Positions 8,948-18,887 of a stretch of DNA of 64,000 bases are shown here, in pieces. A model generated the notes under the pieces. It was not told the origin of the DNA. It did not search any database and worked only from the letters and a program-made list of their open reading frames with translations. Made by a program: the position numbers and the translations under genes. Location of the stretch: assembly GCA_036702865.1 (NCBI GenBank), contig DATNQD010000071.1, positions 1 through 64,000 on the forward strand. The letters run 5' to 3'. Origin of the DNA: Trichocoleus sp. (GTDB lineage Bacteria; Cyanobacteriota; Cyanobacteriia; Elainellales; Elainellaceae). Within the stretch, counting starts at the first letter, position 1; the number at the start of each line of letters is the position of its first letter.

Positions 8948-11900
8948 TTAACTCACCTTGAATTGTCCAGCGCTAATCTGCAACTGCTCAGCCGTCGCCA
9001 GTAGCTCCTGGAACGATGCCGAAATTTCGCTAGAACTAACCGAAGTTTGTTTCGCGATCGTTGCCACGTCTGCCATTACCTGAGTCACAGATTGTGCTTG
9101 CTGTGTCTGCGTGTGCGTTGCCTGAGTAATGTCTTGGATCAGCTTGCTGATTTGTGCGGTTGCTGTCACGATCGCCGTTAGCTGCTGCCGGGTTTCTTTG
9201 ACTAGATTGGTACCGCCAATCACCTGCTGAATCCCTGTCTCCATTGCAGTCGCAACTGAACTGGTTTCTATCTGAATTTCCTGCACCAGTTGTTCAATTT
9301 CCTTGGTCGCATCTGCGGATTGACGAGATAGCGATCGGACTTCATCTGCGACAACCGAGAAACCACGTCCATACTCACCTGCTCGCGTTGCTTCGATCGA
9401 GGCATTTAAAGCGAGGAGCTGCGTCTGAGTCGTGAAGTTACTAATTAGGCTGACCACTTTAGAAATTCTTTGGGAAGATTCGCTCAGCCGTTTGATCTTC
9501 TTGCTCGTTTCTGCAACCGTTTCCCGAATTTCTAAAATACCGTCTACCGTGCGGTTCATCGCAGTATCACCCTGCTTCACGGTTTGGTTGGCTTGCTGTA
9601 CAGCTTGCTGTACCTGTTGGGCATTTGCCGCAACGGCTTGAGTCGAATCAACCATTGCTTGGATTTGAGCCAGCGCATGACTCACTTCTTGAAATTGCAG
9701 TTGTGCCTGCTGCGAGAGATTGACAATTGCTGCTTCACTTTGCTGAGAAGTTCCAGCAACCTGAACTGCGGCGGTTTGCACCTGCATCACAACCTTCCGC
9801 AAACTCTGAATTGTGTTGTTGTAGGCATCTGCGATCGTTCCAACCTCATCTTCAGTAATGGGAACACGAACGGTTAAATCACCCGAAAACACGGGTTTTA
9901 CTGCCATTAGCAATTGAATGACTCGCTGTTGCAGCAGTTCCTTTGCACACTTTTCTCGATCGGCTGCCTGTGCCAACTGTTCAGACTGAGTCCGCAGTTT
10001 CTCTAGCGTTTCTGCCTGCTGCAAAGCAATTCCCATCTGTACAGCAACTTGGCGGAGCAGCTTTACTTCCGACTCCTCCCAGCGACGAGGACCTGCATTC
10101 TGATAAGCGCACAGCAAGCCCCAAAGCTCCTGTCCAGCAAAAACCGGAACCAGCACATATGCTCTTGCTTCAAACTGCTCTAAAATCTCGACGTGGCAGG
10201 GGGAATGTCCTGCTTTATAAATGTCGTCGATCGCCAACCATTCGTTATTGCGATAGCGTCCACCTTGCGTTTCTTGTAAATGTGTGTCCCTGACGTTGGT
10301 TCCTAACTCTGTGCCAACCAGCTTGCCCCAACCGCTTGTCACTGCCTCTGCGACAAAACTGCCGCTCCAGTCAGGGCTAAATCGATAAATTGCAACTCGA
10401 TCGGCTTTGATCAGGTGTCGGACTTCTTGCGTCGTTGATTTGAAAATAACGTTGACATCTAGAAACTGCCGGATGCGATCGACAATGGTAGACGTTGCCC
10501 GGTCCGTTTCTACCTGTTGCTGAATCTGCTGCAAGAATTCCGCCTGCTGGAGCGCAAGCCCTAGTTGAGCCACAATTTGAGAAAGCAAGTTAACTTCTGC
10601 TTCTTGCCACTGCCGAGCCGAGGAATTCTGATAGACCCCCATAATGCCCCACAGCTTTTGTCCAGTAAAGATAGGAGCCAAAACGTAGGCTTTTGCTTCA
10701 AATTGCTCCAAAATCTCGATGTGACATTGAGCGTGACCCGCTTTGTAGATGTCATTTACGACGAAGGTTTCGTTGTTGCGGTAGCGTCCACCTTGCGTTT
10801 CTTGCAGGTGCGTATCTTCCCAGGTCGTTTTGGTATCCGGTCCGACCAGCTTCACCCAACCGTTTCCAACGGCTTCTGCCACAAACTCTCCGCTCCAATC
10901 GGGATTAAAGCGATAGACTGCGACTCGATCGGTCTTCAACAGTTGTCGCACTTCCTGTGTTGTAATTCTGAAAATGTTGTCGATGCTGAACGACTGCCGC
11001 ATATTTTCAAAAATCTTGGCAACTGCTCGCTCTCGCTCTACTTGAAACTGAGCCTGGGCTAACAGTTCGGCTTGCTCTAACGCTAGACCAAACTGTACTC
11101 CCATCTGAGTCAGTAGGTTTATTTCAGAATCCTGCCATTGACGGGGTTGAGCATTTTGATAAGCTGCCAGCAAGCCCCACAGCCGATCGCCCTGAAATAC
11201 AGGCGCAATCACATATGCCTTTGCTTCTAATTTCTCTAGAATCTCAATGTGGCAGTTCGCATAGCCGCAGCAGTAAATATCATTGACCGCAAAACTCACG
11301 TTTTGACGATAGCGACCGCCTTGAGTCTCCATCAAACAAGTGTCATGGATTTCAGTTCCCATTACACTACTCCAGCCGGGGGCGGCAGAATCAGCGACGA
11401 AAACCCCACTCCAGTCTGGATTGAAGCGATAAATTGCAACCCGATCGGCATTCAGTAAGGATCTGACCTCTTGAGTTGTAGTTTTAAAGATGCTGTTGAT
11501 GTCAAGAGATTTGCGAATCCGTTCAATCACTTTAGCAATTGCTTTTTCTCTTTCTGCTTGCTGCTGCGATTGAGAAATCAATTCTGCTTGCTGTAATGCA
11601 ACTCCAAACTGTACCCCAACATGGGTGAGCAAGTTGAGTTCAGAATCTTGCCATTGACGTGGTTCGCTGTTCTGATAAGCTGCCAGTAAGCCCCATAGTT
11701 TTTCTTCTTTGAAGACTGGAGCAATCATATAAGCTTTTGCTTCTAAATCTTCCAGGATTTCAATATGGCAGGGAGCATATCCACAGGTGTAGATGTCGTC
11801 TACAGCAAAGCTTGTATTGTGGCGGTAACGTCCTCCCTTCGTTTCTTGCAAGCAAGTATCATTAATGACTTTGCCCATTGCGCTTGTCCAACCGCGAGCG

Positions 11901-13039
11901 ACAGAGTCTGCAATAAAAACACCGCCCCAGTCAGGATTAAAGCGATAAACGGCAACACGATCCGCTTGCAATAGAAGGCGAACTTCCTGAGCTGTGGTCT
12001 TGAAGATAGTGTCAATATCTAGAGATTGACGAATTTTTTCAATGACCGTTGTGAACGCTCTTTCTTGTGAAATCTGCTGTTGTAATTGAGCCTGAAACTC
12101 AGAAGTCTGTAAATTCAAAGCAAGTTCAATTACGATTTGATAAAGCAAAGAAATTTCACTTTCCAACCAGTTCCGATCGTAACTGCATTGCTGCACACTT
12201 AAAAGTCCCCAAACCTGTCCACCGACCAGAATAGGAACCGTCAAACTCGCTTTTACTTGAAATTGCGTTCGTAATTGTTGTCGGTGAGGCGTTGTTTGAG
12301 TCTTGCTATTGCCGTCGAGAACAATGATCTGTTGAGCCAAATAATCTTCTGAGCGATCGCTACCAAAGAAAGTAGCGGGTAGTTTTGTTTCTAGGATGGG
12401 AGTCCAGCCTCGTTCTGAAGCCTCTTTTACAACCGTTCCTTTGTCAGATGAATCAAACCGAAAGATTAAAGCTCGATCGGCTTGCAAAAGCTTTTGAACG
12501 GCGACAGTGGCATAGTTAAACAAGCTGTGACAATCCTTCGCCTTACGGAATTGAGCAGCGACGGTCAGTAGGAGTTGATGTTGAGCTTGCCGAGGATGAG
12601 CAGATTGAGAATTTTGATTAGATTGTTTGGATTGATTTGAGACAAACTCAACCAGCTTCACAAATTGCTTTTGTAGCTCAGGTTTTGCTAGCAATCCAGC
12701 TTGCTTCAGTTCATTTTTTAACTCCTGCAAAGCGGTGACTGCCTGAGAAACCTCTGGCGAGAGAAGATTTGATTGAGGCAACATTTTGCTGATACCAGTT
12801 GCAGCGTTGAGCTTAGCAGGAGAAGATTTTAAGATTCCATTACTGTTGTTGTTGACGTGACCGTTACTATTGCCGTTGCCATTGCTGTGACCAATTCCAT
12901 CCCGATAACCATTCATAGCGGTACTCAGTGGTACGTTTACTAACTGCTCAAATGCATTGTCTGCGTTGGGTTCAACCTGCTCAGGCTCATCATCAAACAA
13001 CGTCTCGAGCGTAATCTCTGGCTGGTGGGATGCAGTCAT
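8948..13039 (-). CDS. pixJ: PixJ-type phototaxis receptor with four cyanobacteriochrome GAF domains
   Basis: 1363 residues from the ATG at 13039. Asn/Gly-rich N-terminus; GAF1 (about 168-310, no bilin Cys); GAF2 (338-485), GAF3 (510-660), GAF4 (685-830) and GAF5 (857-1008), each with a canonical Cys-His chromophore site (Cys424, 596, 772, 948). GAF4 and GAF5 have the DTHLQET motif of red/green types; GAF2 and GAF3 instead have DTCL (Cys396, Cys568), each exactly 28 residues before the canonical Cys, as in dual-Cys DXCF types. A HAMP-like segment (about 1036-1090) and a methyl-accepting signalling domain with the [19 protein letters not shown] hairpin follow. No transmembrane helix is evident. 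An upstream in-frame start would overlap pixI. Light input for the adjacent PixL kinase. Confidence 0.9.
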   Translation of the reverse strand: MTASHQPEITLETLFDDEPEQVEPNADNAFEQLVNVPLSTAMNGYRDGIGHSNGNGNSNGHVNNNSNGILKSSPAKLNAATGISKMLPQSNLLSPEVSQAVTALQELKNELKQAGLLAKPELQKQFVKLVEFVSNQSKQSNQNSQSAHPRQAQHQLLLTVAAQFRKAKDCHSLFNYATVAVQKLLQADRALIFRFDSSDKGTVVKEASERGWTPILETKLPATFFGSDRSEDYLAQQIIVLDGNSKTQTTPHRQQLRTQFQVKASLTVPILVGGQVWGLLSVQQCSYDRNWLESEISLLYQIVIELALNLQTSEFQAQLQQQISQERAFTTVIEKIRQSLDIDTIFKTTAQEVRLLLQADRVAVYRFNPDWGGVFIADSVARGWTSAMGKVINDTCLQETKGGRYRHNTSFAVDDIYTCGYAPCHIEILEDLEAKAYMIAPVFKEEKLWGLLAAYQNSEPRQWQDSELNLLTHVGVQFGVALQQAELISQSQQQAEREKAIAKVIERIRKSLDINSIFKTTTQEVRSLLNADRVAIYRFNPDWSGVFVADSAAPGWSSVMGTEIHDTCLMETQGGRYRQNVSFAVNDIYCCGYANCHIEILEKLEAKAYVIAPVFQGDRLWGLLAAYQNAQPRQWQDSEINLLTQMGVQFGLALEQAELLAQAQFQVERERAVAKIFENMRQSFSIDNIFRITTQEVRQLLKTDRVAVYRFNPDWSGEFVAEAVGNGWVKLVGPDTKTTWEDTHLQETQGGRYRNNETFVVNDIYKAGHAQCHIEILEQFEAKAYVLAPIFTGQKLWGIMGVYQNSSARQWQEAEVNLLSQIVAQLGLALQQAEFLQQIQQQVETDRATSTIVDRIRQFLDVNVIFKSTTQEVRHLIKADRVAIYRFSPDWSGSFVAEAVTSGWGKLVGTELGTNVRDTHLQETQGGRYRNNEWLAIDDIYKAGHSPCHVEILEQFEARAYVLVPVFAGQELWGLLCAYQNAGPRRWEESEVKLLRQVAVQMGIALQQAETLEKLRTQSEQLAQAADREKCAKELLQQRVIQLLMAVKPVFSGDLTVRVPITEDEVGTIADAYNNTIQSLRKVVMQVQTAAVQVAGTSQQSEAAIVNLSQQAQLQFQEVSHALAQIQAMVDSTQAVAANAQQVQQAVQQANQTVKQGDTAMNRTVDGILEIRETVAETSKKIKRLSESSQRISKVVSLISNFTTQTQLLALNASIEATRAGEYGRGFSVVADEVRSLSRQSADATKEIEQLVQEIQIETSSVATAMETGIQQVIGGTNLVKETRQQLTAIVTATAQISKLIQDITQATHTQTQQAQSVTQVMADVATIAKQTSVSSSEISASFQELLATAEQLQISAGQFKVS

Positions 13040-13079
13040 AAATGATGCCTTTATTAGGTGAATAGATGAACTGAAGAGC

Positions 13080-13664
13080 TTAATGGAGGGAATGAACTTG
13101 CAGTACGGGAGCTTGCAACAGAGCAGAACCATTTAAGACAATGGTTTGGTCGTTAGATAGAGAACCTTGAACAAAGGGGAGTAACTGAGGCGGCAAGCGT
13201 TCGGCAATAGGCGATTGGATTTGTTCAGGATCATGTCGCTCAATGTCATGAACTTGTCTGACCACAAAACCTAGCGATTGTCCTGCCACCTGAACCACGA
13301 TCGCCATTAGGTTAGAGAGGGCGGTGTTGGCAGCAAAAAGGGACGGAAACCCAATCTGGCAACTCAAATCAACCAGCCAGAGCATTTCGCCTCGCCAGTT
13401 ATAAAGTCCTAGCACACAGGTCGGCATTTGGGGAACAGGAAGAATATCAGATATACCGATTGGTACTACTGCTGCAATTTGCTCAACCGCAAGTAGGGCA
13501 CTGTTTTGGGGACAAACCTGAAAGCGAAGAAACTTTTGTCTGAGATCCGGAGCAGGTGCTTCTGGAAACGGCGAGTTTAGATTAGCAGTATTGAGATCCG
13601 GATCGAGTAAATCTAAATTAAGGGCATCTAAGCCAATCACATCTAAATCAGGTGAATCTTGCAT
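13080..13664 (-). CDS. pixI: CheW-like adaptor PixI
   Basis: 194 residues, with an Asp/Leu-rich N-terminal stretch of about 40 residues and then a CheW fold. Typical features are [18 protein letters not shown] at the start, [18 protein letters not shown] in the middle (the CheW GxxxxRGxxxxVVDL pattern), and [16 protein letters not shown]. It should couple the PixJ receptor to the PixL kinase in the chemoreceptor array. Lies 10 bp after pixH and 40 bp before pixJ in the operon. Confidence 0.85.
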   Translation of the reverse strand: MQDSPDLDVIGLDALNLDLLDPDLNTANLNSPFPEAPAPDLRQKFLRFQVCPQNSALLAVEQIAAVVPIGISDILPVPQMPTCVLGLYNWRGEMLWLVDLSCQIGFPSLFAANTALSNLMAIVVQVAGQSLGFVVRQVHDIERHDPEQIQSPIAERLPPQLLPFVQGSLSNDQTIVLNGSALLQAPVLQVHSLH

Positions 13665-13674
13665 TGATTTTCTC

Positions 13675-14037
13675 TTATTTCAGCAATTGCTGAACCGTCT
13701 GGATGAACAGGCTTGGATCAACTGGCTTAGGGAGATAAGCACTAGCGCCCAACATATTGCCCCACATCTTATCAACATCGGTTCCTTTCGTTGAACAAAT
13801 GATCACTGGAATGTTACTCGTGTTCGGGTTTGCCTTCAGTTCTCGGCAGAGTTCAAACCCACTTTGACCCGGCAGAATGACATCTAACACAATTAAATCT
13901 GGCTTTTGATTATCAAGCTTAGTCTGAGCTTCTTCACCACTTTCAGCACTCATAACGGTTAGCCCTGCCTGTTGCAAGTAACGGGTTAGCAGCTGCATTT
14001 CAGTTAGGCTATCTTCAACAATCAAAACTGTTCTCAT
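13675..14037 (-). CDS. pixH: Single-domain response regulator PixH
   Basis: 120 residues, a stand-alone receiver: acidic pair E8-D9 (VEDS), phospho-acceptor Asp52 (LIVLDVILPGQSG), Thr/Ser in ICSTKGTD, and Lys in LPKPVDP. PilH/CheY type. Gene order places it as PixH, the second regulator of the phototaxis pathway, probably acting on pilus direction or as a phosphate sink for PixL. Confidence 0.87.
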   Translation of the reverse strand: MRTVLIVEDSLTEMQLLTRYLQQAGLTVMSAESGEEAQTKLDNQKPDLIVLDVILPGQSGFELCRELKANPNTSNIPVIICSTKGTDVDKMWGNMLGASAYLPKPVDPSLFIQTVQQLLK

Positions 14038-14129
14038 CTACTTATCTCCAAGAATAAAGCTCTAACAAACATTGCACTGCATCACGTTTCAATGCACCTA
14101 ATCTTTTGATCCAGTAACACTTAAAACCT

Positions 14130-15305
14130 TTAGATCTTTGAAGTATTCACTGGTAGAAACTTGCGAATTGCTGGTAGTACCTTTGCTGCATCGATCGGCT
14201 TGGACAAAAAGCCAGATGAACCAACAACTTTGGCTCGAACGCGATCGATAATGCCATCATTGCCAGTCAGGATCACAATTGGGGTTTCTTTCAAGGCAGA
14301 TACGCGACGGATTTGGGCGCAGATTTCATAACCGTTCGCGATCGGCATCACTAAATCTAAAAAGATCAACGCTGGTTTTTGCTCTAGCAAAATGGGTAAT
14401 GCTTGGATTGAGTCTTGAATTCCCAGAAAGCGGTATCCTGCCTGTGCCAGAATTTTCTCCATGATTTCACGCTCTCTAGCACTATCATCAACGCAGACAA
14501 TTAGCGGAGCAGTGGCAGGTATCAAGGGTGTGGCGGGTGCAGCAATGCCAGATTTAGGAGAGGAAAGGAAGAGTGGCGGCAACCGATCAGGGACTTGAGC
14601 GAGTCCAATGAGTCCTTTTCGGAAGAAAGGAATCAGCAATCGCATCACTGGCAATAAGTCATGCTTCATCAACACTGACAAATCACGTAGTGTCCGCTTA
14701 CCATCAATTACTGATGTCAGAGTTTTGTAGACTTTCTCATTTGCTTGCTGTTGCAGTTGTTCAGGTCGTCGTAGGACTGGAGCCAGATTCGGCGAATAAT
14801 CTGCTAAGCCCAAGCTTCGCCAAGCCTCCCATTCCTGTTGAGTTTCGTTGAGCAATTGTTCTGCATTGAGTGGAGCCAGGGAGGTATCGAGTACATCTTC
14901 TGGATAGCAAGACAGCGTAACAGGACGAGTCTCTTCCTGTTGGATCATGTCAAACAAAACCTCTGCAATGGTGTTACGAATCACAGAAGCGACTTGCTCG
15001 ACCGTAGCCTGTTGCTGCTTCGCTAAATTGAGCAATAAGTAATAGTCCCAGCACCTGGATTCTTCTATATCCAATTTGGCGATCGTATTTAGGTCAACTT
15101 GGGGACAGTGGCGAGTTACGTAGCGATACCATCGTCTGATGGGATGTAAGCCACCCATTGCCCAAACAATCCGACCCATATACAGGTAGATGCTCCACTG
15201 CTGGCTTTCGGTATTTTGGATATCTAATCTTCCCGTAAAGCGCATTCGGCTACGGATTCCTAACTGCCCACTAGGACAATCAATACTAGAACTGTCGGTA
15301 GTCAT
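14130..15305 (-). CDS. pixG: PatA-type response regulator PixG
   Basis: 391 residues. The N-terminal PATAN/DUF4388-like region (about 10-250) includes RFTGRLDIQ and GRIVWAMGGLHPIRRWYRYV. It is joined to a C-terminal receiver (about 268-388) with Asp317 (LIFLDLVMPIANGYE) and Lys in LSKPID. This matches the PatA/PixG family; in Synechocystis PixG heads the same gene order and PATAN-type regulators interact with type IV pilus machinery. First gene of the operon, 92 bp before pixH. Confidence 0.87.
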   Translation of the reverse strand: MTTDSSSIDCPSGQLGIRSRMRFTGRLDIQNTESQQWSIYLYMGRIVWAMGGLHPIRRWYRYVTRHCPQVDLNTIAKLDIEESRCWDYYLLLNLAKQQQATVEQVASVIRNTIAEVLFDMIQQEETRPVTLSCYPEDVLDTSLAPLNAEQLLNETQQEWEAWRSLGLADYSPNLAPVLRRPEQLQQQANEKVYKTLTSVIDGKRTLRDLSVLMKHDLLPVMRLLIPFFRKGLIGLAQVPDRLPPLFLSSPKSGIAAPATPLIPATAPLIVCVDDSAREREIMEKILAQAGYRFLGIQDSIQALPILLEQKPALIFLDLVMPIANGYEICAQIRRVSALKETPIVILTGNDGIIDRVRAKVVGSSGFLSKPIDAAKVLPAIRKFLPVNTSKI

Positions 15306-15761
15306 CCCCTAACTCCTGTCCGTATTCCTGCTTATGAAATGAAGCCCCGGTTTAGTAATGCCTTTCAATGGATTTGAAAGCTATCAGCCATCCCACAACG
15401 CAAATTCTGTCCATCAACTTCTACTTGTTAAAAACGATACTCTGTAACTAATCTTTAGGTTTCCCAATCCAGGCTCTACCTCACCAAGCAGCCCTATAAA
15501 GATCATGTAAAGGAGGCATTTAGGGTCGAGGCAGCCTAAACTCTTACAGAAAGTAGGGGTCAGGACTAGACAAACTAGACGACTCAACTCATTAACCCTA
15601 GACCCGATAGAAATTTTGCCCTAATTCTCTCAATGGGCTACTTGGACTTCAGGTTGGACTTCAGGCTGAAGATACGATCGTCTGTCTAGCTGTCTCTCTG
15701 AGCATTCGTTGTAGTAACAGCGATCGTCCTTTTGGGCATACTGAGTCAAAACGGAGAGGTT
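15306..15761. other. Divergent upstream region of pixG
   Basis: No gene seen in 456 bp between pixG (minus) and the small membrane protein (plus). A 12-bp tandem duplication TTGGACTTCAGG occupies 15642-15653 and 15654-15665. It must carry the pix operon promoter, but no convincing -35/-10 pair was picked out. Confidence 0.4.
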
Positions 15762-16196
15762 ATGTCGAATTCTAAGTGGATTGCTGCTGGAATAGCGATC
15801 GGCTTAACGGTTATCGCACTTATCGTCTTTATGCTATGGGCTATTCCGCAATACAACGTCTACGCTCAGCAACTTGCTGGAGAAGCCAAACTTCGTGAGG
15901 CTGAATCGTCGCGTCAGATTAGAGTGTTGGAAGCGAAAGCCCGAATGGAGTCTGCCCAACTAGAGGCTCAAGCAGAAGTGGAGCGAGCCAAGGGAGTTGC
16001 CCAGGCGAATCAAATTATTGGCAGCAGCTTAAAGAACAATCCAGAATATATTCAATATCTCTACATCACTGGCTTGCAAGAAAAGGAGGGCAACCAGGGC
16101 GATCGAACGGTGATCTATGTACCCACGCAAAACGGCTTGCCAGTACTGCCCATTTCAGAGGCGGGGCGCGCTGCTCAGTCTCCTGCTCTTAAATAA
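15762..16196 (+). CDS. Membrane-anchored coiled-coil protein, SPFH-tail-like
   Basis: 144 residues from an ATG preceded by GGAGAGG; a TTG at 15732 is less likely. One N-terminal transmembrane helix (about 6-28, AAGIAIGLTVIALIVFMLWAI) is followed by an Ala/Glu/Arg-rich coiled coil (about 35-85). The C-terminal part includes NNPEYIQYLYITGLQEKEGNQGD and then VIYVPTQNGLPVLPISEAGR. The coiled coil and the VIYVP segment resemble the C-terminal part of stomatin/prohibitin-type proteins, but the SPFH core itself is absent. Function unknown; probably a membrane scaffold. Confidence 0.7.
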   Translation: MSNSKWIAAGIAIGLTVIALIVFMLWAIPQYNVYAQQLAGEAKLREAESSRQIRVLEAKARMESAQLEAQAEVERAKGVAQANQIIGSSLKNNPEYIQYLYITGLQEKEGNQGDRTVIYVPTQNGLPVLPISEAGRAAQSPALK

Positions 16197-16719
16197 TCGC
16201 TGTTCCTGCTTATTGACCTATAGCTTGAAGCAGTTTTCCTCAGAACTCGTCTCTGTCTCCATGCTGGCGATTCCGGTTCTGTCAGCAATTCTCGCGATGC
16301 TGCTGTTTGCTCAACAGATCTGTTTGTTCAATGGTTTCGCTTTCCTGATTGTGTTAGCAGGGATCTATCTTGCTATTTCTGCACCTCAACAATCGTAGCG
16401 ATCGCAATGGCACTGTCTGACGGCATTGCAAAAAGGAATTCCATCTAGAACCTTTTCGCTAAAATCACTATAATTTTCGTTTTCCGAAGCTTGAGCCATT
16501 TTTGGCGTTATTGTCAACAGCGATTTCATAATCTCTACCTCAAGGCCTAAGACCGCCACAAGTGAAGATGCCTCAAGAGTTGGAGGAAAAGACGAGTTTA
16601 GCCCTCTAGGCTGGGGACGTGAGACGTGAATGGTAGCGAATTGCTTTGCAACACAGTCATTTCTTGCGCTTGAACAGTGTGTGATTTCCCTATTGCCCAT
16701 TCTTTTGAGAGGCATGCCA
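16197..16719. other. Gap with no convincing gene
   Basis: 523 bp. An open frame from ATG 16261 to 16398 would encode a 45-residue hydrophobic peptide, but it has no ribosome-binding site. No terminator or promoter was clear. Confidence 0.35.
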
Positions 16720-17859
16720 ATGACTTCATCTCAACCTTCATCTAAAAATGGCAATCGCAAGATCCGATATGCAGTTGTTGGGCTGGGTTGGTTTGCTCAG
16801 GACGCAGCAATGCCAGCCTTTGCTCAAACTGAAAATTCAGAACTGGTAGCACTGGTTTCGGATGATTCCACCAAATTGAAGGAACTCAGCCAAAAATATG
16901 GCGTGCAGCACACCTACTCCTATCAGGAGTATGAGGATTGTCTGACGAGTGGTGAAGTGGATGCAGTCTACATTGCGCTGCCCAATCATCTGCATTGTGA
17001 ATACACAGTACGAGCCGCAAATCAGGCAATTCATGTGCTGTGTGAAAAGCCAATGGCAACCACTGAAGATGAATGTGAGCAAATGATTCATGCCTGCGAA
17101 AGCAATGGTGTGAAGCTGATGATCGCTTACCGTCTCCATCTTGATCCTGCCAATATGCAAGCGGTTGAGGTGGTGCGATCGGGACAAATTGGTGAACCAC
17201 GCATCTTCAACTCAGTTTTTACGCAGCAGGTAACAGATAAGGACAACATTCGTTTGCAGAAAATTACTGGAGGCGGCACGCTGGGCGATGTTGGGGTTTA
17301 CTGCATTAATGCAGCACGGTATTTGTTTGAGGATGAACCGATCGAAGTGTTTGCGGTGGCAGCCAGTAAAGGGGAAGAGCGGTTTGCCGAAGTAGACGAG
17401 ATGATTAGCGCCATTCTGCGCTTTCCGGACGAGCGATTGGCAACATTTACTGTCAGCTTTGGTGCAGCTCAAGTTTCGACTTATCGAGTCGTTGGAACGA
17501 AGGGAGATTTGCGCCTGGATCCTGCTTACGCTGCAGTTGGAGAACTGAAACACTACCTGACAATTAACGGTGAAACGCAAGAGCAAACCTTTCCATCACA
17601 CGGTCAACTTGCTGGCGTGTTTACCTATTTCTCGGATTGTATCCTTCAGAACAAAGACCCCGAGCCGTCTGGGGTGGAAGGGTTGAACGATGTCCGCATT
17701 ATTTGTGCGCTTTACCACTCAATTCAGGTTGGTACGTTTGTGCGGCTTAATAACCTCGATCGCGACCAGTATCCTACTGCTGACCAAACAATTCAGCGTC
17801 CTCCAATTGAGGAAAAACCAGATTTGATTCATGCTGCCAGTCCCAGTACAGGAAACTAA
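16720..17859 (+). CDS. Gfo/Idh/MocA-family oxidoreductase
   Basis: 379 residues from ATG 16720, with GAGAGG at suitable spacing; 16714 is an alternative. An N-terminal NAD(P)-binding Rossmann domain starts YAVVGLGWFAQ. The family EKP motif appears as VLCEKPMATTEDE, followed by AYRLHLDPANMQAVE. The C-terminal alpha/beta domain carries GGGTLGDVGVYCINAARYLF with the catalytic-type Asp and His region. Members oxidise sugars or sugar derivatives, and this one resembles glucose-fructose oxidoreductase-like proteins. No secretion signal. The DUF2945 gene follows after 17 bp. Exact substrate unknown. Confidence 0.85.
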   Translation: MTSSQPSSKNGNRKIRYAVVGLGWFAQDAAMPAFAQTENSELVALVSDDSTKLKELSQKYGVQHTYSYQEYEDCLTSGEVDAVYIALPNHLHCEYTVRAANQAIHVLCEKPMATTEDECEQMIHACESNGVKLMIAYRLHLDPANMQAVEVVRSGQIGEPRIFNSVFTQQVTDKDNIRLQKITGGGTLGDVGVYCINAARYLFEDEPIEVFAVAASKGEERFAEVDEMISAILRFPDERLATFTVSFGAAQVSTYRVVGTKGDLRLDPAYAAVGELKHYLTINGETQEQTFPSHGQLAGVFTYFSDCILQNKDPEPSGVEGLNDVRIICALYHSIQVGTFVRLNNLDRDQYPTADQTIQRPPIEEKPDLIHAASPSTGN

Positions 17860-17876
17860 TTAGAGGATAAATTTCA

Positions 17877-18095
17877 ATGACAAACCAGTTCAAAAAAGGC
17901 GATCGCGTTGAATGGGATTCCTCCGGTGGAACCTCGCGCGGTGTGGTTAAAGAAATCATTACTGAGCCAAATGATTTCAAGAACCATCACTTTGAAGCGT
18001 CTAAAGAGAAGCCTGAATATTTAGTTGAAAGTGAAAAGAGTGGAAAAGAAGCAATTCATAAGGCGGAAGAACTGAGGAAGATAAAAGAAAAATAG
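17877..18095 (+). CDS. DUF2945 (HVA1 Tudor-like) small protein
   Basis: 72 residues: FKKGDRVEWDSSGGTSRGVVKEII, then a charged tail with EYLVESEKSGKEAIHKAEEL. This is the DUF2945/hypervirulence-associated Tudor-fold family, small cytoplasmic proteins of unknown function. It closely follows the Gfo/Idh/MocA gene and may be cotranscribed. In many bacteria DUF2945 neighbours DUF3140; a broken DUF3140-like relic follows here. Confidence 0.8.
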   Translation: MTNQFKKGDRVEWDSSGGTSRGVVKEIITEPNDFKNHHFEASKEKPEYLVESEKSGKEAIHKAEELRKIKEK

Positions 18096-18099
18096 CAAC

Positions 18100-18187
18100 G
18101 GGACATCATACCGACACCGAAAACGAAAGGACGCTACATGCACTCCGTGAAGCAGTCAATATGTCTGCGAAGGAACTGGAAAGCTGA
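18100..18187 (+). pseudogene. Relic of a DUF3140-like gene
   Basis: The frame ending at 18187 reads TLHALREAVNMSAKELES and then TGA. This resembles the start of DUF3140 proteins (F/REAVNM(T/S)xxELExW); here the Trp codon TGG appears as the stop TGA, and no matching sequence continues. No start codon is obvious. The assignment rests on about 18 residues and on the neighbouring DUF2945 gene. Confidence 0.45.
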
Positions 18188-18477
18188 GTATAAGTTCTTC
18201 CCGATCGGTATGATAATCAAACAAACCTAACAACGAGAACGGATAGCCGCAATCACTGAAAACACATTCTTACGATCGTGAATAGAATTTGTAGTGGCGT
18301 GGTTGATCTGGCTCAAATTTTTATTCAGGTTGAACCCATAACTTCGGTATTGAATACTTATAAAGCCTTTGACCAGCGCGAATTGGGCTGAGCAAAAGTG
18401 GAAAGAGCATTGGGAATACAAATATAGTTGATTGTTAATATCCTATTAAAATTTGGTACGGCGGAGTGGAAGCAGCC

Positions 18478-18678
18478 ATGGAAGAATATGCACTGCTTAG
18501 GGCATTACTTGCGGAACAAGCCAAATTGCTGAATCACATCAAAACATTGCTACAGCGCGTCCAAAATCTGGCAACTTCTTCTGAAAAGTCCTATCAGGGA
18601 CAGCCAATGTGTATGGATTCTAGTTGCTGTCGTAACCTTGATGATACAAACAACGATACAAACTCGGATCGTTCTTAA
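18478..18678 (+). CDS. Small coiled-coil hypothetical protein
   Basis: 66 residues from ATG 18478, with GGAG a little upstream; a GTG at 18466 is possible. The N-terminal half (about 1-35) is a Leu/Glu-rich amphipathic helix. The tail has Cys residues in MCMDSSCC and an Asn/Asp-rich end. Not recognised. It sits inside a stretch of decayed genes, so it may be real or a chance frame. Confidence 0.4.
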   Translation: MEEYALLRALLAEQAKLLNHIKTLLQRVQNLATSSEKSYQGQPMCMDSSCCRNLDDTNNDTNSDRS

Positions 18679-18739
18679 AGGTTTGAGTTTTGGCAGAATT
18701 AATTGATTTTAAGTATCTGATAATGGAGTTGAATGATGG

Positions 18740-18826
18740 CTGAGAAAAGATGATTCAGAAATTATTCATGGAACAAAGTTATTTGTAGATGGTGGATTGA
18801 CGCAAAACATGGATCAGAGTGCCTGA
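18740..18826 (+). pseudogene. C-terminal relic of a short-chain dehydrogenase/reductase
   Basis: The frame before TGA (18824-18826) reads HGTKLFVDGGLTQNM. This is the C-terminal signature of classical SDR enzymes (G-x-x-LFVDGG). Only about 25 codons remain, and the same frame is closed by TGA just upstream near 18734. The catalytic Tyr-x-x-x-Lys and Rossmann parts are missing. Confidence 0.7.
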
Positions 18827-18887
18827 TTTTAGTTTGCGTAACATATTAATTCAGCGAATTGTAAAAGCACTTTTTCAGATATCACTT

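Noticed and set aside
15642-15665. 12-bp tandem duplication as an operator
   Set aside because: No symmetry and no known regulator match; likely slippage.
16261-16398. 45-residue hydrophobic frame
   Set aside because: No ribosome-binding site and low-complexity composition; may be chance.
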